From: Telopea speciosissima
Lineage: Eukaryota; Streptophyta; Magnoliopsida; Proteales; Proteaceae
Direction: 5' to 3'
Length of the DNA: 64,000 nucleotides
NCBI RefSeq assembly: GCF_018873765.1
Contig: NC_057918.1
Span: 8,564,862-8,628,861, forward strand
Below the pieces are notes generated by a model that worked only from the letters and a program-made list of their open reading frames with translations, was not told the DNA's origin and ran no database searches. The position numbers were made by a program, and so were the translations under genes. Shown here piece by piece: positions 34,744-47,200 of this stretch (the first letter of the stretch is position 1; each line of letters begins with the position of its first letter).

Positions 34744-37700
34744 ATGAATTTTATGGCGCTCAATTGTCGAGGGATTGGTCAACCCTCGATAAAATGAGAA
34801 GTTTGTTCTCTTGTAAATAGACTTAGACCTTTTGTGTGCTTTCTTTCTAAAACTAAGAAGTCTAGTAGTCGTCTTCATTCCTTTTGTCGATCGGTTGGCT
34901 ATGACAACTTTGTGTGCAGTCCAGCTGTTAATGGGGCGGGTGGTATCTTGCTGTAGAAGTGGATGTAATTTGGCAATCTGATTGGTGCTTTCATGTGAAC
35001 TTGCATCTTGTGAAAAGAATTGAAAACTGGACTATGTCTTTTGTTTATTTGAGCTGTTTGGAAGTGACTAGATCAAATCAACTTTCGACACTAGTGCATC
35101 TAGCTGATTTTGTTCTCAATCCTTGGATTCTGGTGGGTGATTGGAACTCATATCTATCATTGGATGATAAAATTGGTGACAGACCAATCTCATCTTCACA
35201 ACTTAGGGAGTTCAGCCAATTTGTTAATTCAACATGTATTTCTGAGATTCCGCAAGTTGGCTACCCCTATACATGGAACAGTAGACAGGTGGGGTGGGAT
35301 CGGTTTTTCTCTAACATGGACTGGTTCTCTCTCTTTCCTAGAGTAGTCGTTCATTCTGAGCTCCTGGCAACCTCAGACCATAGGGCTATTATTCTTTATA
35401 CGGATGACCTGAAACCCTCTTGCAAGCGCCCATTTCGGTTCGAAGCGTTGTGGCTAGTTGAACCAGATTATAATAATGTAGTAGCCTTTCAATGGAACAC
35501 TTCACAACATAGAGGATTTGCATCTTACAAGTGCTGCTCGAAGCTAAGGGACTTGCAGGGAACCTTGAAAAGCTGGAATAGGAATTGTGTAGGGAATATC
35601 TTTAGACGGTTAGAAGAAATACAAGGATCCCTCCATTCACTCTATCAGGTCCCTTTTGAATTTCGAGATGAGTCTTGGTACTTAACTGAAAAACAGAATG
35701 TGGCCTCCTTGAGAAAGTTGAATCATCAAGAGGAATTGTTGTGGTAGCAAAAGTCAAGCTCTAACTGGTATGTGAATGGGGATCGAAATACCAAATTCTT
35801 TCATCTCACTACAATCAAAAGAAGGGTGAGAAATGTGATTAAAGCTATTAATGCGGGAGGACTTTCCCTAACGGAGGAGGTGGACATCGGCAGAGAATTT
35901 TTGAAAGTTTATAAGGGCATTTTCCTTACACAACACAACCTGCTGCAGCTGAGTATTTGCGGCCTATTAGGAATCAGGTTTCCAATGATGATAACTGGAA
36001 TCTCACTAGACCAGTTACTGATGAGGAAATTTACAACACGGTCAGATCCATGCCAACCAATAAGGCTCCTGGTCCGGATGGATTTTCAGGTATGTTCTAT
36101 CATAAATCATGGGATGTTATAGGGCAGGACATTATTTCTTGTGTCAGAAGCTTCTTTCTGTAGGGTACCTTCTCCCTCCAAGTGAATCTCACATACATCT
36201 CCTTAATACCTAAGGTTGATTACCCAACTTCTGTGAAAGAATTTATGCCGATCAGTCTCTGCAACTTTATATATAAGATCATTTCAAAAATTAGAGTAAA
36301 GAGATTGCGACCAGTTCTTCACAAGATTATTTCTTTCAACCAGAATGGTTTTATCAAGGGTCGTCATATACAAGACAATGTGTTGATCAGTCACGAGCTC
36401 CTTTATAAAATCAAGGGGACCAGAAGAGGGGAAAAGGGCTTTTCTCTCTCAAGGAAACTTTATTGCAGTATGGGTTTGACCAAACGTGGGTGAACAGGGT
36501 CATGTTTTGCGTGGAAAGTCCCCAATTCAGCATCCTTTTATATGGCTCGCCCCTCCCCTACTTTAGTCCGACTAGAGGTATTCAGTAAGGAGATCCCCTT
36601 TCCTCATATCTATTTGTTCTATGTGCTGAAGTCCTCTCCACCAAACTGGCTGTGGCTCTGCAGGAAAACAAGATTCATGGCATTCAAATTCAGCGCGGAG
36701 GAGAAAGAATATCCCATATGGCCTTCATGGATGATCTTATTCTGTTTGGTGAGGCGACCATGGCAGAGGCAAGAGGGCTAGATGAGGTACTTCAGGAATA
36801 TTGCAGGTTTTCTAGACAATCTATTAATATCAACAAAACCAGAGCGCATTTTAGCCCCAATGTGGATTCTAATGTTAAGAGGCAACTACGCAAGTACTTC
36901 CAAATCAGCCCTACTTCAGCGCTTGATACCTATCTGGGAATCCCTTACATTGGGGGCAGAATTAGGAAGAATCATTGCTCCAATCTGATCAGGCGTGTTA
37001 ACGGGAAGCTACAGTTATGGAAGTAGCAATTCTTGTCACCTGCAGGTAAAGCAGTCCTAGTGCAGTCCACCCTCTCTGTGATGCCATTGTATACGATGTC
37101 ATGCTTTCAGATCCTTGCTGCTTTGCATAAGGAATTGGATGGCATAAGCAGGAACATCTTCTGGTCCAGCGGGAAGAAAAATTCTATCCCCATGGTGGCT
37201 TGGAATACTATCTGTCAGTCGAAGCGATTCGGGGGTTTGAATATCAAGCAATCGGCTTACATGAATCAAGCCCTACTGGCTAAGAAGGCTTGGGAATTAC
37301 TAGTTTCACCTTCATCTCTGTGGGGGGAGAATTATGAAGAACAAGTACTTCCCAAACTCTAATTTCTTAACAGCCAGATGCCCGCCTTCCGCCTCTTGGT
37401 GTTGGAAGTCTATTTGTTCTGCTAGGGAGTTGAAACGCCAAGGCCTATTTTATAAAGTGGGTAGTGGCCTTTCCATCAATCCGTGGTTGGATTTCTGGAT
37501 TTCGAATCATCCACACTCTTCGGCACCTTACCCCTTGCAAAGGGAGGCTCCCACTTTAGTCAAAGACCTCATTGAAGCCCCCTCTTGTAGTTGGAAAAGG
37601 GACGTCGTTTTTCATTGGTGGGCCCCTGATATAGCGTGGAGGATAGTGTCTATTCCAATCCCTTGTTTTTCTATGGAAGATCAATATATTTGGGCACCGA

Positions 37701-38752
37701 CTGCATCTAGAAACTTCACTGTCGCTTCGGCATATAGCATTGCCACTCAAGGTCTTCAACATCAACCCATGAGTCATTGGCTCAAAGTCTGGCACCTTCC
37801 TATTATTCCCAAGGTTCAGCATCTCATATGGAAGACACTTCACAATAGGCTCCCTCGTCCTGATCTACTTCTGAGTGGGGGATTGAATCTCAATCCTTTA
37901 TGTAATCTCTGCCAAGCTCACACTCAGTTGGCGGAGCATCTGTTTCTGACATGCTCCATCATTTCTCCTATTTGGAGCCAAGTGGATCTCCATTCTTTGA
38001 CCCATAACCATACATTAGCTAGTTTACTGCTAACCATTCTTCAAGGATCGAATACTCCATCCAGAGAGAGCGTATTGAAGACAGCTTTGATTTGTAGCAT
38101 TCTCTGGTATATATGGGTCGGACATTGGGATTTTACCTTTCACCAAGAGCCCTTCAATACTAATGGCATACTTCTAAGAGCCATAACAGCTGCGAAAGAG
38201 GCAGTTCAACACTACCATCTTCAAACTCCAAGGCCAACAAGATTAGTACAGTGGAGACAGCCACTTCCGCCCTTACTCAAATTCAATATAGATGGAGCTA
38301 GCAAGGGCAATCCGGGAATGGCAGGCATAGGGGGAGTATGCCGGAGCAACACTGCACAGTTCATCTGTGCCTTTTCGGAGGGCATAGGGTGGAATTATGC
38401 TTTAGTAGCTGAGGCACTTGCGGCTAGGAGGGCATTGTTAATGGCGCGTCAGTTCCAGATGAAACACGTTATGTTGGAGAGCGATAACCTCCTCATTGTT
38501 AACCTTCTCAAGGGACAAACTAGGGACGTGCCGTGGAGGATTACCACCATAATTTCTGATTGTCGTTCTCTCTTTTCTTATTTTGATGTCATTCTATTTG
38601 AACATGTACTTCGTGAAGCCAATAGCGTGGCTGATTCGCTCGCCACTAAAGCGCCAGAGTCTCAGCATTCCATGTGTTGGCTTTCTATCCCACCTCCGTT
38701 TATTTCCCCTCTTCTGTTTGCGGATGCTTCGGGGACTTTGTTCCCACGTTAA
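34744..38752 (+). pseudogene. LINE ORF2: endonuclease, reverse transcriptase, RNase H (broken)
   Basis: The start ATG (34744) overlaps the ORF1 stop as ATGA and reads MNFMALNCRGIGQ, the beginning of the endonuclease, before an early stop. The endonuclease continues at 34959-35747 (LVGDWNSY, TSDHRAI) and ends at a TAG. Reverse transcriptase pieces follow: NKAPGPDGFSG near 36060, ISLIPK near 36200, GFIKGRHIQDN near 36350, and the catalytic FMDD at about 36727. After 37334 one intact frame of 472 residues carries a zinc-binding region (LCNLCQ...HLFLTC) and an RNase H domain (FNIDGASKGNPG, ESDN, EANSVADSLA). At least four frameshifts or stops separate the pieces. Confidence 0.88.
37334..38752 (+). 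pseudogene. C-terminal part of LINE ORF2 with zf-RVT and RNase H domains
   Basis: This is the longest open stretch of the element (472 codons). The zinc-binding reverse-transcriptase tail occupies about residues 130-215, and the RVT_3-type RNase H about residues 313-440. Aspartate in FNIDGAS, glutamate in VAEALAARRAL and aspartate in ESDN are the expected catalytic residues. It is cut off from the reverse transcriptase by a frameshift near 37335. It could be mistaken for a host RNase H-like gene, but the target duplication places it inside the LINE. Confidence 0.8.
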
Positions 38753-39294
38753 TGAAGTGCTTTTATAAAAAAAAGTCAAGAGCCCCTTGCTAGGCTTCGT
38801 GGTCCTTGCACTAATGTGGGGTCAATGAGAGTGTATGCAGATGCAGAGGAATTCAATAGGGATGTGATTTTTCATTTCATGGTTGGCAGAGCAGTCATTT
38901 CATCCTTCTTGAATGGCACAAACACCACACAAGTTGACAGCTGACAGCCTTCTTTTCCCCAAAAGAAAATATAGATGTATTGGGAAGGTTCCTATAAGAC
39001 TATTATAACGTTTTATCCTCCTAGCTGAATTTTTATAGCATGTACACTGTGGATCCACATGCCCATGCCGCTGCAAATGCGTTACAACACCGTGCTGTAA
39101 CAGGAGAGGATAACGATTCATTATAACTAAGGGGTACGACCTATAAGACTATTATGCCTCTTTCTTCATTTTTTTTTTTCTTCTTATAAATCATGCTATT
39201 CTATAGTGTTTTCAACCTTCCAATAAACTATTAAAAGCAAACATCAGAAATCAATTTATGTTGAATTTTGTTCCAATTAAAATTTCGTCCAAGG

Positions 39295-39405
39295 AAGGGG
39301 TGGAATGGCCCAAATATGACTTAGAGAGTCGAATCCTTGATCTTCTTGGGGGTATGCAATTCAACCTGCAAGGCTCCAACCAACTGAGCTAGCGGCTGTT
39401 GACTT
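39295..39405 (-). repeat. tRNA-derived SINE remnant
   Basis: The minus strand reads GCCGCTAGCTCAGTTGGTTG (box A) and, after an over-long spacer, GGATTCGACTC (box B), followed by non-tRNA sequence. It cannot fold as a tRNA, so a SINE or tRNA-like relic is the best reading. Confidence 0.5.
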
Positions 39406-39950
39406 GTTTGTCTAGAAACCGTCTCGAATCAAGACTTTCCCAATTGACATTTCAATATTTAGAAACACATAAAAGGAAGAAAAATATTAATAAACAAAAA
39501 AAATAAACGCTAATGTTGATGTAACTTATCTTTCAAACTAAATCTGTAAAAAATACGTTCTAAACCTATTTAATAGGCGTATATATTATTATTGTTTTAT
39601 TTTTTTAATATTTTATTTTTAGGGGCCATTCACCATCCCTAAAAATTAAATTCAATTCCATGAGCTGGCAGCCCGGCACCTTCAAAATCTATTTTAGTGG
39701 AGCACATAAGTAGTGCCCTGGAAGTACCATATTTTATAGGAGTGCAACTTGGGTACTTTTGGGTGGGTTTTGAACCCAGGCCCATGGAGAGGTCACCTAA
39801 CCTCAGCCCAAGGCTGGCCCAGACCAACCTCTTGTTTTTAATATACCAACCTGGCCCAACTTGTAAAGCTCATTCCAAAATATACACGTGCCTTGTGGAG
39901 ATGGGAAAAGAATCACTATAAGGGAAAACGAAAATCAACTAGAGCCTTAA

Positions 39951-40290
39951 GCTTCTTAGGCCTCATTTGGTTAGAACAGTGAAGTGAAGTAAAGTAGGAT
40001 TAAATAATAAATAAATAAAGAGAATGGAAAGTTTTGTAAAATTACAAAGAAAATTTGTCTGACAAACTTAAAAAAATACAAAAATGGTATCTAAATTACA
40101 GTTCAGTTTTCAATCAAAATAGTAAAATGGTAACTAAATTACAGTTCACTTTTCAATCAAAATAGTACCAAAATTTTTCACTTTGCAACAACGCTATTTT
40201 CATCTAAACATCCCCAATTAAACGCTCCCCTTGTGAATTTTTCCTAATTTCATTTCACTTCACTTCCAACCAAGTAGGGCCATAAGAAGC
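39951..40290. mobile_element. MITE with long inverted repeats (340 bp)
   Basis: The left end GCTTCTTAGGCCTCATTTGG, continuing to AGTGAAGTGAAGT, pairs with the reverse complement of the right end (GCTTCTTATGGCCCTACTTG...AGTGAAGTGAAAT). Inside, a 43-bp unit (AAATGGTATCTAAATTACAG and onward) occurs twice in tandem at 40082 and 40125. Confidence 0.65.
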
Positions 40291-40640
40291 CTACTCACAA
40301 TGGGCCATTTTATTACCATTATGTTTCATATGATTGATGGTAAAAAGTTTACAGGGGTAAATCTCCATGTTTAAGCCTTGAGAGCGACCACTTTGTGCAA
40401 AAATGTTAAATGTTATGACTCTCATGACCTCGTACAGACGGTGGGACCAATACTGGATATTGGCCTTTTCAACGTTTCATAAGAGCGAAAGCCACCTGGT
40501 GATGACAATTAAGTACCAACGGCCTTTATATAGAATTCACTGACCTAAATTCGAGCCATTTACACATCACTATATGATGCAGATGTTAGCACATGTTGGG
40601 GGACTTGGGATGGACCTTTATCTGCTCCATTTCCTGGGCA

Positions 40641-40762
40641 GGTCCATTTTTCCAAATTCATCTAATGGAGGAGGCGGAAATGACCACACTCTACCCTTGC
40701 CTGAACACACTGCCTGGATGGGATTCACCCCCCTCTATTAGAGGAACTTGGAGAAATGGAAC
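40641..40762. mobile_element. MITE (about 122 bp)
   Basis: GGTCCATTTTTCCAAATTCA, then TCTAATGGAGG, at the left pairs with the inverse of CCTCTATTAGAGGAACTTGG and AGAAATGGAACG at the right. The inside (GGAAATGACCAC, CTTGCCTGAACACACTG) matches the family member at 20433-21650. Confidence 0.6.
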
Positions 40763-41273
40763 GGACAGAAAATAAAGCAGATAAAAATACATTTGGGATT
40801 CAAATTGTCGTTTTTCAGTTTGTTTGTTTTTTTTTTTTTTTTTTTTTTTTTGGTTCAGATATATGGAAGGACAAGTTTGATGTTGAAAGAACAAAAGGAA
40901 TATGACAAGGGGGGTTTTCGTCTCTTGGTTCAGAATTACCCAAAAACAAAAGTGTAGTTGCTAGTTAAGCATTGGATGACCATAGAGAGCTTGGACATGC
41001 TAAAGACAAAGAAGCTTGTGAGTGAGTTGTGAACAACGTACGAAGGCTTCACATGTCACTTGTTGGAACTTAACTTCTGGCTTCACTTTTCAGAATTACA
41101 TGTTACACTGAGAATGGCCAGAGTTTGTTACCAAAGTGAAGCCAAGGACTGGGTCGCAGGAGCTTCAGATAAGGTCGAATTTGCTCAGGTTTGGGTCGGA
41201 TCCCTACCATACTTTGAGCAAGAAGTGAATGTGCATTTGTCTGCTCTGACACCAATGGGTTTGATACATGCAT

Positions 41274-41772
41274 GGGTGTTAATCGATTGGATTTGGGTCA
41301 GGTTGAATCGTTTTTTTTTTCAGGTTCAGTTCGCTCTTTCGATTCAGTTTTTTCAGTCAATTGATTTGTGTTGAAATTTGACACCTTACACATGAACCTT
41401 ACTATCAAATCATTCATTTAAATGTCCAACTAATTTTGTATAGTGAACATGGAGATCAATGGAAGCATTTTCACAAATCAATTTCGCTGTTCATAACCTC
41501 AATACTCATTGATTTGTAACAATTCCCCTTACCCCTAGAAATTTTCTCACTAATATTGAAATCATACCCATTCACAACTTTATATCCAATGATTTTTTTT
41601 TTTTTATCAGTTTCATTTAGTTTGAATATCGCCAATTTGGTATGGTCTGGTTTTTAGCCAGTCTCGTCGTACCTCAGTCCAAAACCAATCTGATAAGAAT
41701 CCATTCAATTCAATCTGGTTTTTATGATTGAATTCGATCAGTTTTACCGATTTGGACTAGGTTTTGACACCC
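41274..41772. repeat. GGGTGT...ACACCC repeat cluster
   Basis: It begins GGGTGTTAATCG, contains an internal TTTGACACC at 41380-41388, and ends GGTTTTGACACCC at 41772. It is rich in GGTTCAGTTC-like words. It may be two overlapping copies of the repeat at 29681-29890. Confidence 0.4.
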
Positions 41773-42466
41773 TAAGGGCCATGATCCCCCTCCCATATTT
41801 TTACTGACAGTTGATTGGTGTCGCAAGAGGTTATGATGCCGGATGCCGAACTAACACGTACACCAACCCTCTTTATATGCCCAAGCTTGGGACCGACAAT
41901 ACAGACGCACTGGTGGAATTAGCATAAGAAAGTATCACAGATTAATGAATCCTTTTGGTATAGGCAAGGATTTTTAAAATCGGAATTGTTATTGCATGTA
42001 TCTGTTTTTCCCTTTGGAGAGGGTAGGACATCTTTTTCCATACTATATAAAGGTTATAGCCAAGGATTTTTTAAATGGGAATTGGGTGTTGCATTGGTTT
42101 CTATCGATTCCAATCTGGATAGTATCAGAATCGATCCCAAAAATCCTAGAATTGACCCTTTAGATCTTAAAATTTAATGATCTGATCTTAAAAATCCTAA
42201 AATCGATTGTTTTGAAACGTTTAAAATCGGGATCAAACCAATCTGATTCTATTCCAAATTGGCTGATTTAATCCGATACATAAGTTGTGAAGGACATTTT
42301 ACTAAATTATGGGCCTCACCTGATATACCACATGACAAATAATACTATATATGTTATTTCCATGGGATGGGAAATTAAAAGTATTAGCCCCACACGAGGT
42401 TTGTGAATAAGTGATTGTTGAATACTGAGCAAGGAATATTCGTTTTTCTGTTAAACTAGATCTACT

Positions 42467-43388
42467 TGTTGGGTAATTGTATTACAATTCCTTACAAATA
42501 ATTGAAACAACACGAATTGCAATACAATAGATTAAGCAGTAGAAACTAGGCTTGACCTTTGGCTGAAATGAGAAGACCAAAGCTTGAATTTGATGTAGAA
42601 CCACACCCGCAACAACTTGAACAAGCTTGAGGTTGAGTCACACTTGTGGTGCTGCCTTTAAGGTAATTGATGCCTCCTACTGCCAAGGAGTGTTCTGCAC
42701 CACTACCCCAAGATAAAACAACCTCCAACTAGAAAATGAAGCAGTCATTCTAGTCCCTTGAAGGAGCCAAGAGCTTCAACACAGCAACCCTCTAACACAC
42801 TTAGAAGAAAAGAGAGAGAGAGAGAATAATACTCCTAGTGATTGCTAAGTATGGGCATGAACATGTATCCAAAGATGTCCCTTACAAAGCAATTGGTTGG
42901 GTTTATATAGGCCCAAGACCAATCCTTGCATTCCCTTGGAATTCTCAAGAATAACCATCCACTTATGACCAAATTGAAGAATAAGATTTATGGGCATGAA
43001 TATAGACATGAATTGGAGGTTAATTCCAAATTCATGGTCATTCCCCACTAAGAGTCATGAATGACCTTAAAATTCATTCATTCTCCACTAAGACCATAAA
43101 GGCCTTAAAACCCCATAAAATGGTCATTCTCCACTAAGGATCATAAAGGCCTTAATACCCATAAAGGGAGAGACATCACCTATGGCCATGAATTGAGAAA
43201 TCAATCTCATTCAATATCCTTGACCCACCTTCCACTCATGATAGTGACCATGAATAGACTTTAGGGTACCCATAGAATGTTACAACCTTTGGAATTACTT
43301 CTTTGATCACATGGGTCCCACACCATAACAAAGCAATCAAAAAAATTTTGAAACTTCAAATAAAATAAAATATATTTTAAATCTAACA
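42467..43388 (-). repeat. 3' LTR of the young copia element (922 bp)
   Basis: Plus-strand ends are TGTTGGGTAATTG and AAATCTAACA. A GA-repeat occurs at about 42810-42824. Confidence 0.92.
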
Positions 43389-43398
43389 ATCCCCCACG
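43389..43398 (-). other. polypurine tract of the young copia element
   Basis: The minus strand reads GTGGGGGAT directly before the LTR start TGTTAG. This is the expected site of plus-strand priming. Confidence 0.7.
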
Positions 43399-43970
43399 AG
43401 TTTCAAAACGACACGAGACACACATGCTGTGACTGAATTAGACACTATAGGACACATCGTTGTAGGTGTCTTCCGGACTTGAACCTACACTAGGTCTAAT
43501 GAACCGCGCTACAGAGTAGAGGTGGAGTCAGACTCCTTGAACCTTTTCTCATTGGTGTAGCTGACCGTCCCATCAACCATATCCCATAGGTCGACTCTTG
43601 TGCTACCCATCATAAAATCACTTTGGACTTTTGAACCGGCCATATCCCTTATCTTGAACTCGTGAATGTTTTAGAAAACTCGCCTATAAGTTCTCATCGG
43701 CGGCGGCCACACCCCCTACATTCACTTAGGTTAGTCCCTAGTGTGCACCACAACTGACACACCCCCACATTTCCTGGGATTAGACTAATTAAGAGCTTTA
43801 CCGCTCAACCTCTTTCTTTGTGGTAGTACTACTTTCACCATCTACAGCTTGGAATGAATATTTATACAAGTAGTAGTACAAAATCGGTCAACCAGTGATT
43901 TCGTTTGTACCCCTTGAACCTAATTCAGGCATTTAGCCTCTTCACATAGGTAGGGTGTCCATCACATGAC

Positions 43971-44270
43971 CTATGGATTAGGCATTAACCCCATTCCTGT
44001 AGATGCATTACACAAATTCTTGACAGACATAGGCTTTGTGAACATGTCAGCTTGGTTACTTTCTGACTTCACATAATCGATAGTTATCATTCCTTCATCT
44101 ATGTACTGTCTCATAAGGTTGTGTCTGAGGCGTATGTGCCTCCTCTTACCATTGTATATCCGGTTCTTGGTTAGATGTATAGCCGCTTGGTTATCACAAT
44201 GTAGTGATACCGATGGCGCCGGTTTTTGCCACAATGGAATACCCGCCATTAAATTTCTAAGCCATTCGGC
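43971..44270 (-). CDS. out-of-frame RNase H C-terminus of the young copia element
   Basis: In the frame after the shift, the sequence reads [17 protein letters not shown], then [13 protein letters not shown] with the third RNase H aspartate, HIRLRHN and QADMFTKP, the usual end of copia polyproteins. It continues the 1267-residue frame, which stops at 44257 after an indel at about 44270-44278. Without the indel the polyprotein would be about 1.36 thousand residues. Confidence 0.88.
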   Translation of the reverse strand, partial: AEWLRNLMAGIPLWQKPAPSVSLHCDNQAAIHLTKNRIYNGKRRHIRLRHNLMRQYIDEGMITIDYVKSESNQADMFTKPMSVKNLCNASTGMGLMPNP

Positions 44271-47200
44271 TTAGTTCTGCCTTTTCCAAGGCTATGAACT
44301 CGACTTCCATGGTAGAGCCTGTCCCACAAGATTGCTTTGTGGACTTCCATGAGATTGCACCGCCTGCTAGTGTAAACACATATCCACTAGTAGCTAAGGA
44401 CTCGTTTGTATCCGAAATCCAATTTGCATCACAATACCCTTCCAAAACTGCTGGTTTACCACTATAGTGTAAACTATAGTTTATAGTGCCTTTTAGGTAC
44501 CTTAATAACCTATCAACTGCACTCCAATGTTCCTTACTTGGATTGTGAGTATGTTGACTCAACTTTTCTACCGCAAGGGCAATATCTGGACGCGTACAAT
44601 TCATTAGATATGTGACCGAACCAATAATTTGAGCATATCTTTTTTGATTCACTGGTTCACCTAGGTTCCTTTTCAAGTGACACCCCATATCAAAAGGTGT
44701 TTTAACCGCTGAAACTTCATGGTACCCATACCTTTTAAGTATATTTTCTGCATATCGGGCTTGGGATAATGAAATATGATTTCCTTGCTTGGTGATTTTG
44801 ATCCCAAGGATCATATCAGCCTCTCCTAAGTCTTTTGTGTCAAAACTAGACATCAAAAGTTTCTTAGCTTGATTAACCATTTCCAAGTTTGTTTTCATTA
44901 TGAGCATATCATCTACATATAGTAGTATGAATACACCCCTACCACCATGAAACCTGCTATATAAGCATCTTTCAGCGTCATTTACAACGAACCCATTTGA
45001 AATTAGAACCTTGTCCAATTTTTCATGCCATTGCTTCGGTGCTTGCTTCAATCCATATAAGGATTTCCGAAGTTTGCAAACCTTTCCCTCTTGGCCAATT
45101 ACAACACAACCTTCTGGTTGCTTTATGTAAATTTTCTCTTCTAAGTTCCCATTAAGAAATGCCGTTTTCACATCCATTTGATGGATGACCAGGTTATATA
45201 TTGACGTCATTGCCAACATAACCCTTATCGTGGTAATTCTAGACACCGGGGCAAATGTGTCAAAGTAATCAATATTAGGCTTTTGCCTAAAACTTTTGAC
45301 AACAAGTCTGGCCTTGAAACGATCAAGTGACCCATCACTTTTTAATTTCTTTCGAAATATCCACTTGGTTTCCAAAGTTTTGGAGCCGAATGGTAAATCC
45401 ACCAATTCCCAAGTGTTATTCGCCAAGATTGAATCTAGTTCACTCTTGATTGCCTCTTTCCAAAAGACGGCATCCAGTGATGTAATAGCCTCTTTGTATG
45501 TAAGAGGATCCTTGTCTACTAAATAGACAAGCCACTCATCATCTGTATATTTGGGTCTTTTGAGTCGCTTGCTCATCCTAGGCCGACTTTCGTCATCATT
45601 ACTCAATTCTTGATTGGTAACCCTTTCATTTGACTCCATTTTCCCATTAGTCAATTGACTATCCTTACTTATAGGTAATATGGACTTAAAGGAAAATAAA
45701 TTTTCAAAAAACTCAACGTCTCTTGATTCTATGATGCTATTTGGTTCAATAACATCATCCATAGCTTTGATCACCATGAACCGGTATGCCATACTATTTG
45801 TAGCATAACCCAAAAACACACAATCACATGTTTTTTGTCCCAATTTTCTTTTCTTGGAATCCGGTAACAACACCTTAGCCAAACAACCCCAAACCCGTAG
45901 ATGTTTTAGACTTAGTTTCCTACCAAACCATTTCTCAAATGGAACCATACCAGTCTTGCTATGTGGGATTCTATTTGATAGATAACATGCCGATAGCATG
46001 GCTTCCCCCCACATATCAAGTGGTACACCTGAACTCAATAACATAGAGTTCATCATCTCTTTAAGAGACCTATTTTTCCTTTCGGCAACCCCATTTGATT
46101 TCGGTTGGTATGGAGCGATTGTTTCATGGATAATTCCATTTTTCTCACAAAACTTATCAAGGTTAAAGTACTCAGCCCCTCTATCAGTTCTAAGTCTCTT
46201 AACCTTCTTACCAAGTTGATTTTTAACTTTCATTTTGTAAGATATGAACGCCTTTCCGGCCTCATCCTTTGATTTGAGTAAATAAACCATGGTATATCTA
46301 GAGTGGTCATCTATGAAAGTTATGACATAGTTGTTTCCTCCCCTAGACTCATATGACTTGTAGTCACATAAGTCACTATGGATTAATTCAAAGAGATTAC
46401 TCTTCCTATCCATAGTCTTGTGAGGTTTTTTGGTTAACTTTGCCTCTACACAAGTTATGCACTTGTTTATAGGGGATTCCACCTTATCGGTGATCATGCC
46501 TAACTTGCATAGTTTGGTGATATATTTCACACTACTATGACCCAACCTACCATGCCACAAATCAAAAAAGTTAGAAGAGACAATCATGTAAGCAGAAGAA
46601 GTACTAGTTTTCTCAATTACAATATTTCCAATACTTAGTACAAACAACCCCTCACTAAGGTATCCCTTCCCCACAAAAACATTGTTTTTAGTGATAACCG
46701 CCTTATCACTTTCAAAAGCCAATTTCATTCCTACTTTATTAAGCAAAGGAACTGAAATTAAATTGCGCCTAATATCCGGCACATGAAGAACATTGGTGAG
46801 AACCATAGTCTTCCCTGAAGTGAGTTTCAAAGTCACTTTTCCTTTCCCCATAACAGGAGCACTTTGGGAATTCCCCATAAATACCTTTTCATCCTCTGTA
46901 TTCATGGAATAAGAGGAAAACATCTTCAGATCACCACAAATATGTCTTGTGGCACCGGTATCCAATACCCAATCTTTTGATTTTTCAATCAAATTTGCTT
47001 CCGTGACCATAGCAATAAAGACGTTGTCTTCAACTAGGTTCACCTTTTCAGAATTTTTCTTCCTGAACCGACAATCTTTTTTGAAGTGTCCTAACTTACC
47101 ACACACAAAACAAGTAAGTTTCTTCTTCTTGAAAAAAGGCTCATCATTGTCTTGACGATTCTTCCTTTTCTTGTTTTGTTTGTTGGTCTCTACCAAGTTC

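Larger units (their letters stand above)
31194..34747 (+). pseudogene. LINE ORF1, interrupted by an LTR element
   Basis: The first part opens at 31194 (MGDNTGTHLLAEQLAKDFAT) and runs to the insertion at 31397. The frame resumes at 34354 and ends at the TGA at 34745-34747. Because the insertion duplicated GCTAT, removing it and one copy restores one frame of about 198 codons. A SLVGWIMNKVPI stretch resembles the start of the DUF4283 domain of plant LINE ORF1. No zinc knuckle is seen, so ORF1 seems shortened internally. The same frame is open upstream to 30867, but that part has no family resemblance. Confidence 0.65.
30221..38775 (+). mobile_element. L1-type LINE with RNase H, 8.5 kb with nested insertions, dead
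   Basis: TCAAGAGCCCCTTG occurs at 30207-30220 and again at 38776-38789, right after the A-rich tail TTATAAAAAAAAG. This 14-bp target duplication brackets the whole element. Its order is 5' leader, short ORF1 (from about 31194, split by a 2.95-kb LTR insertion), then endonuclease, reverse transcriptase, a zinc-binding region and RNase H. Several stops and frameshifts inactivate it. Without the insertion it would be about 5.6 kb. Confidence 0.88.
38790..42461. other. intergenic DNA with short repeats, no gene seen
   Basis: Besides the SINE, MITEs and inverted-end repeat listed separately, nothing recognisable was found. A T-run of about 24 lies at 40829-40852. Positions 41960-42280 are GATTC-rich repeat-like sequence. 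Confidence 0.5.

Noticed and set aside
39295..39405. Possible tRNA gene on the minus strand
   Set aside because: Box A and box B are too far apart and no acceptor stem forms. It is better read as a SINE relic.
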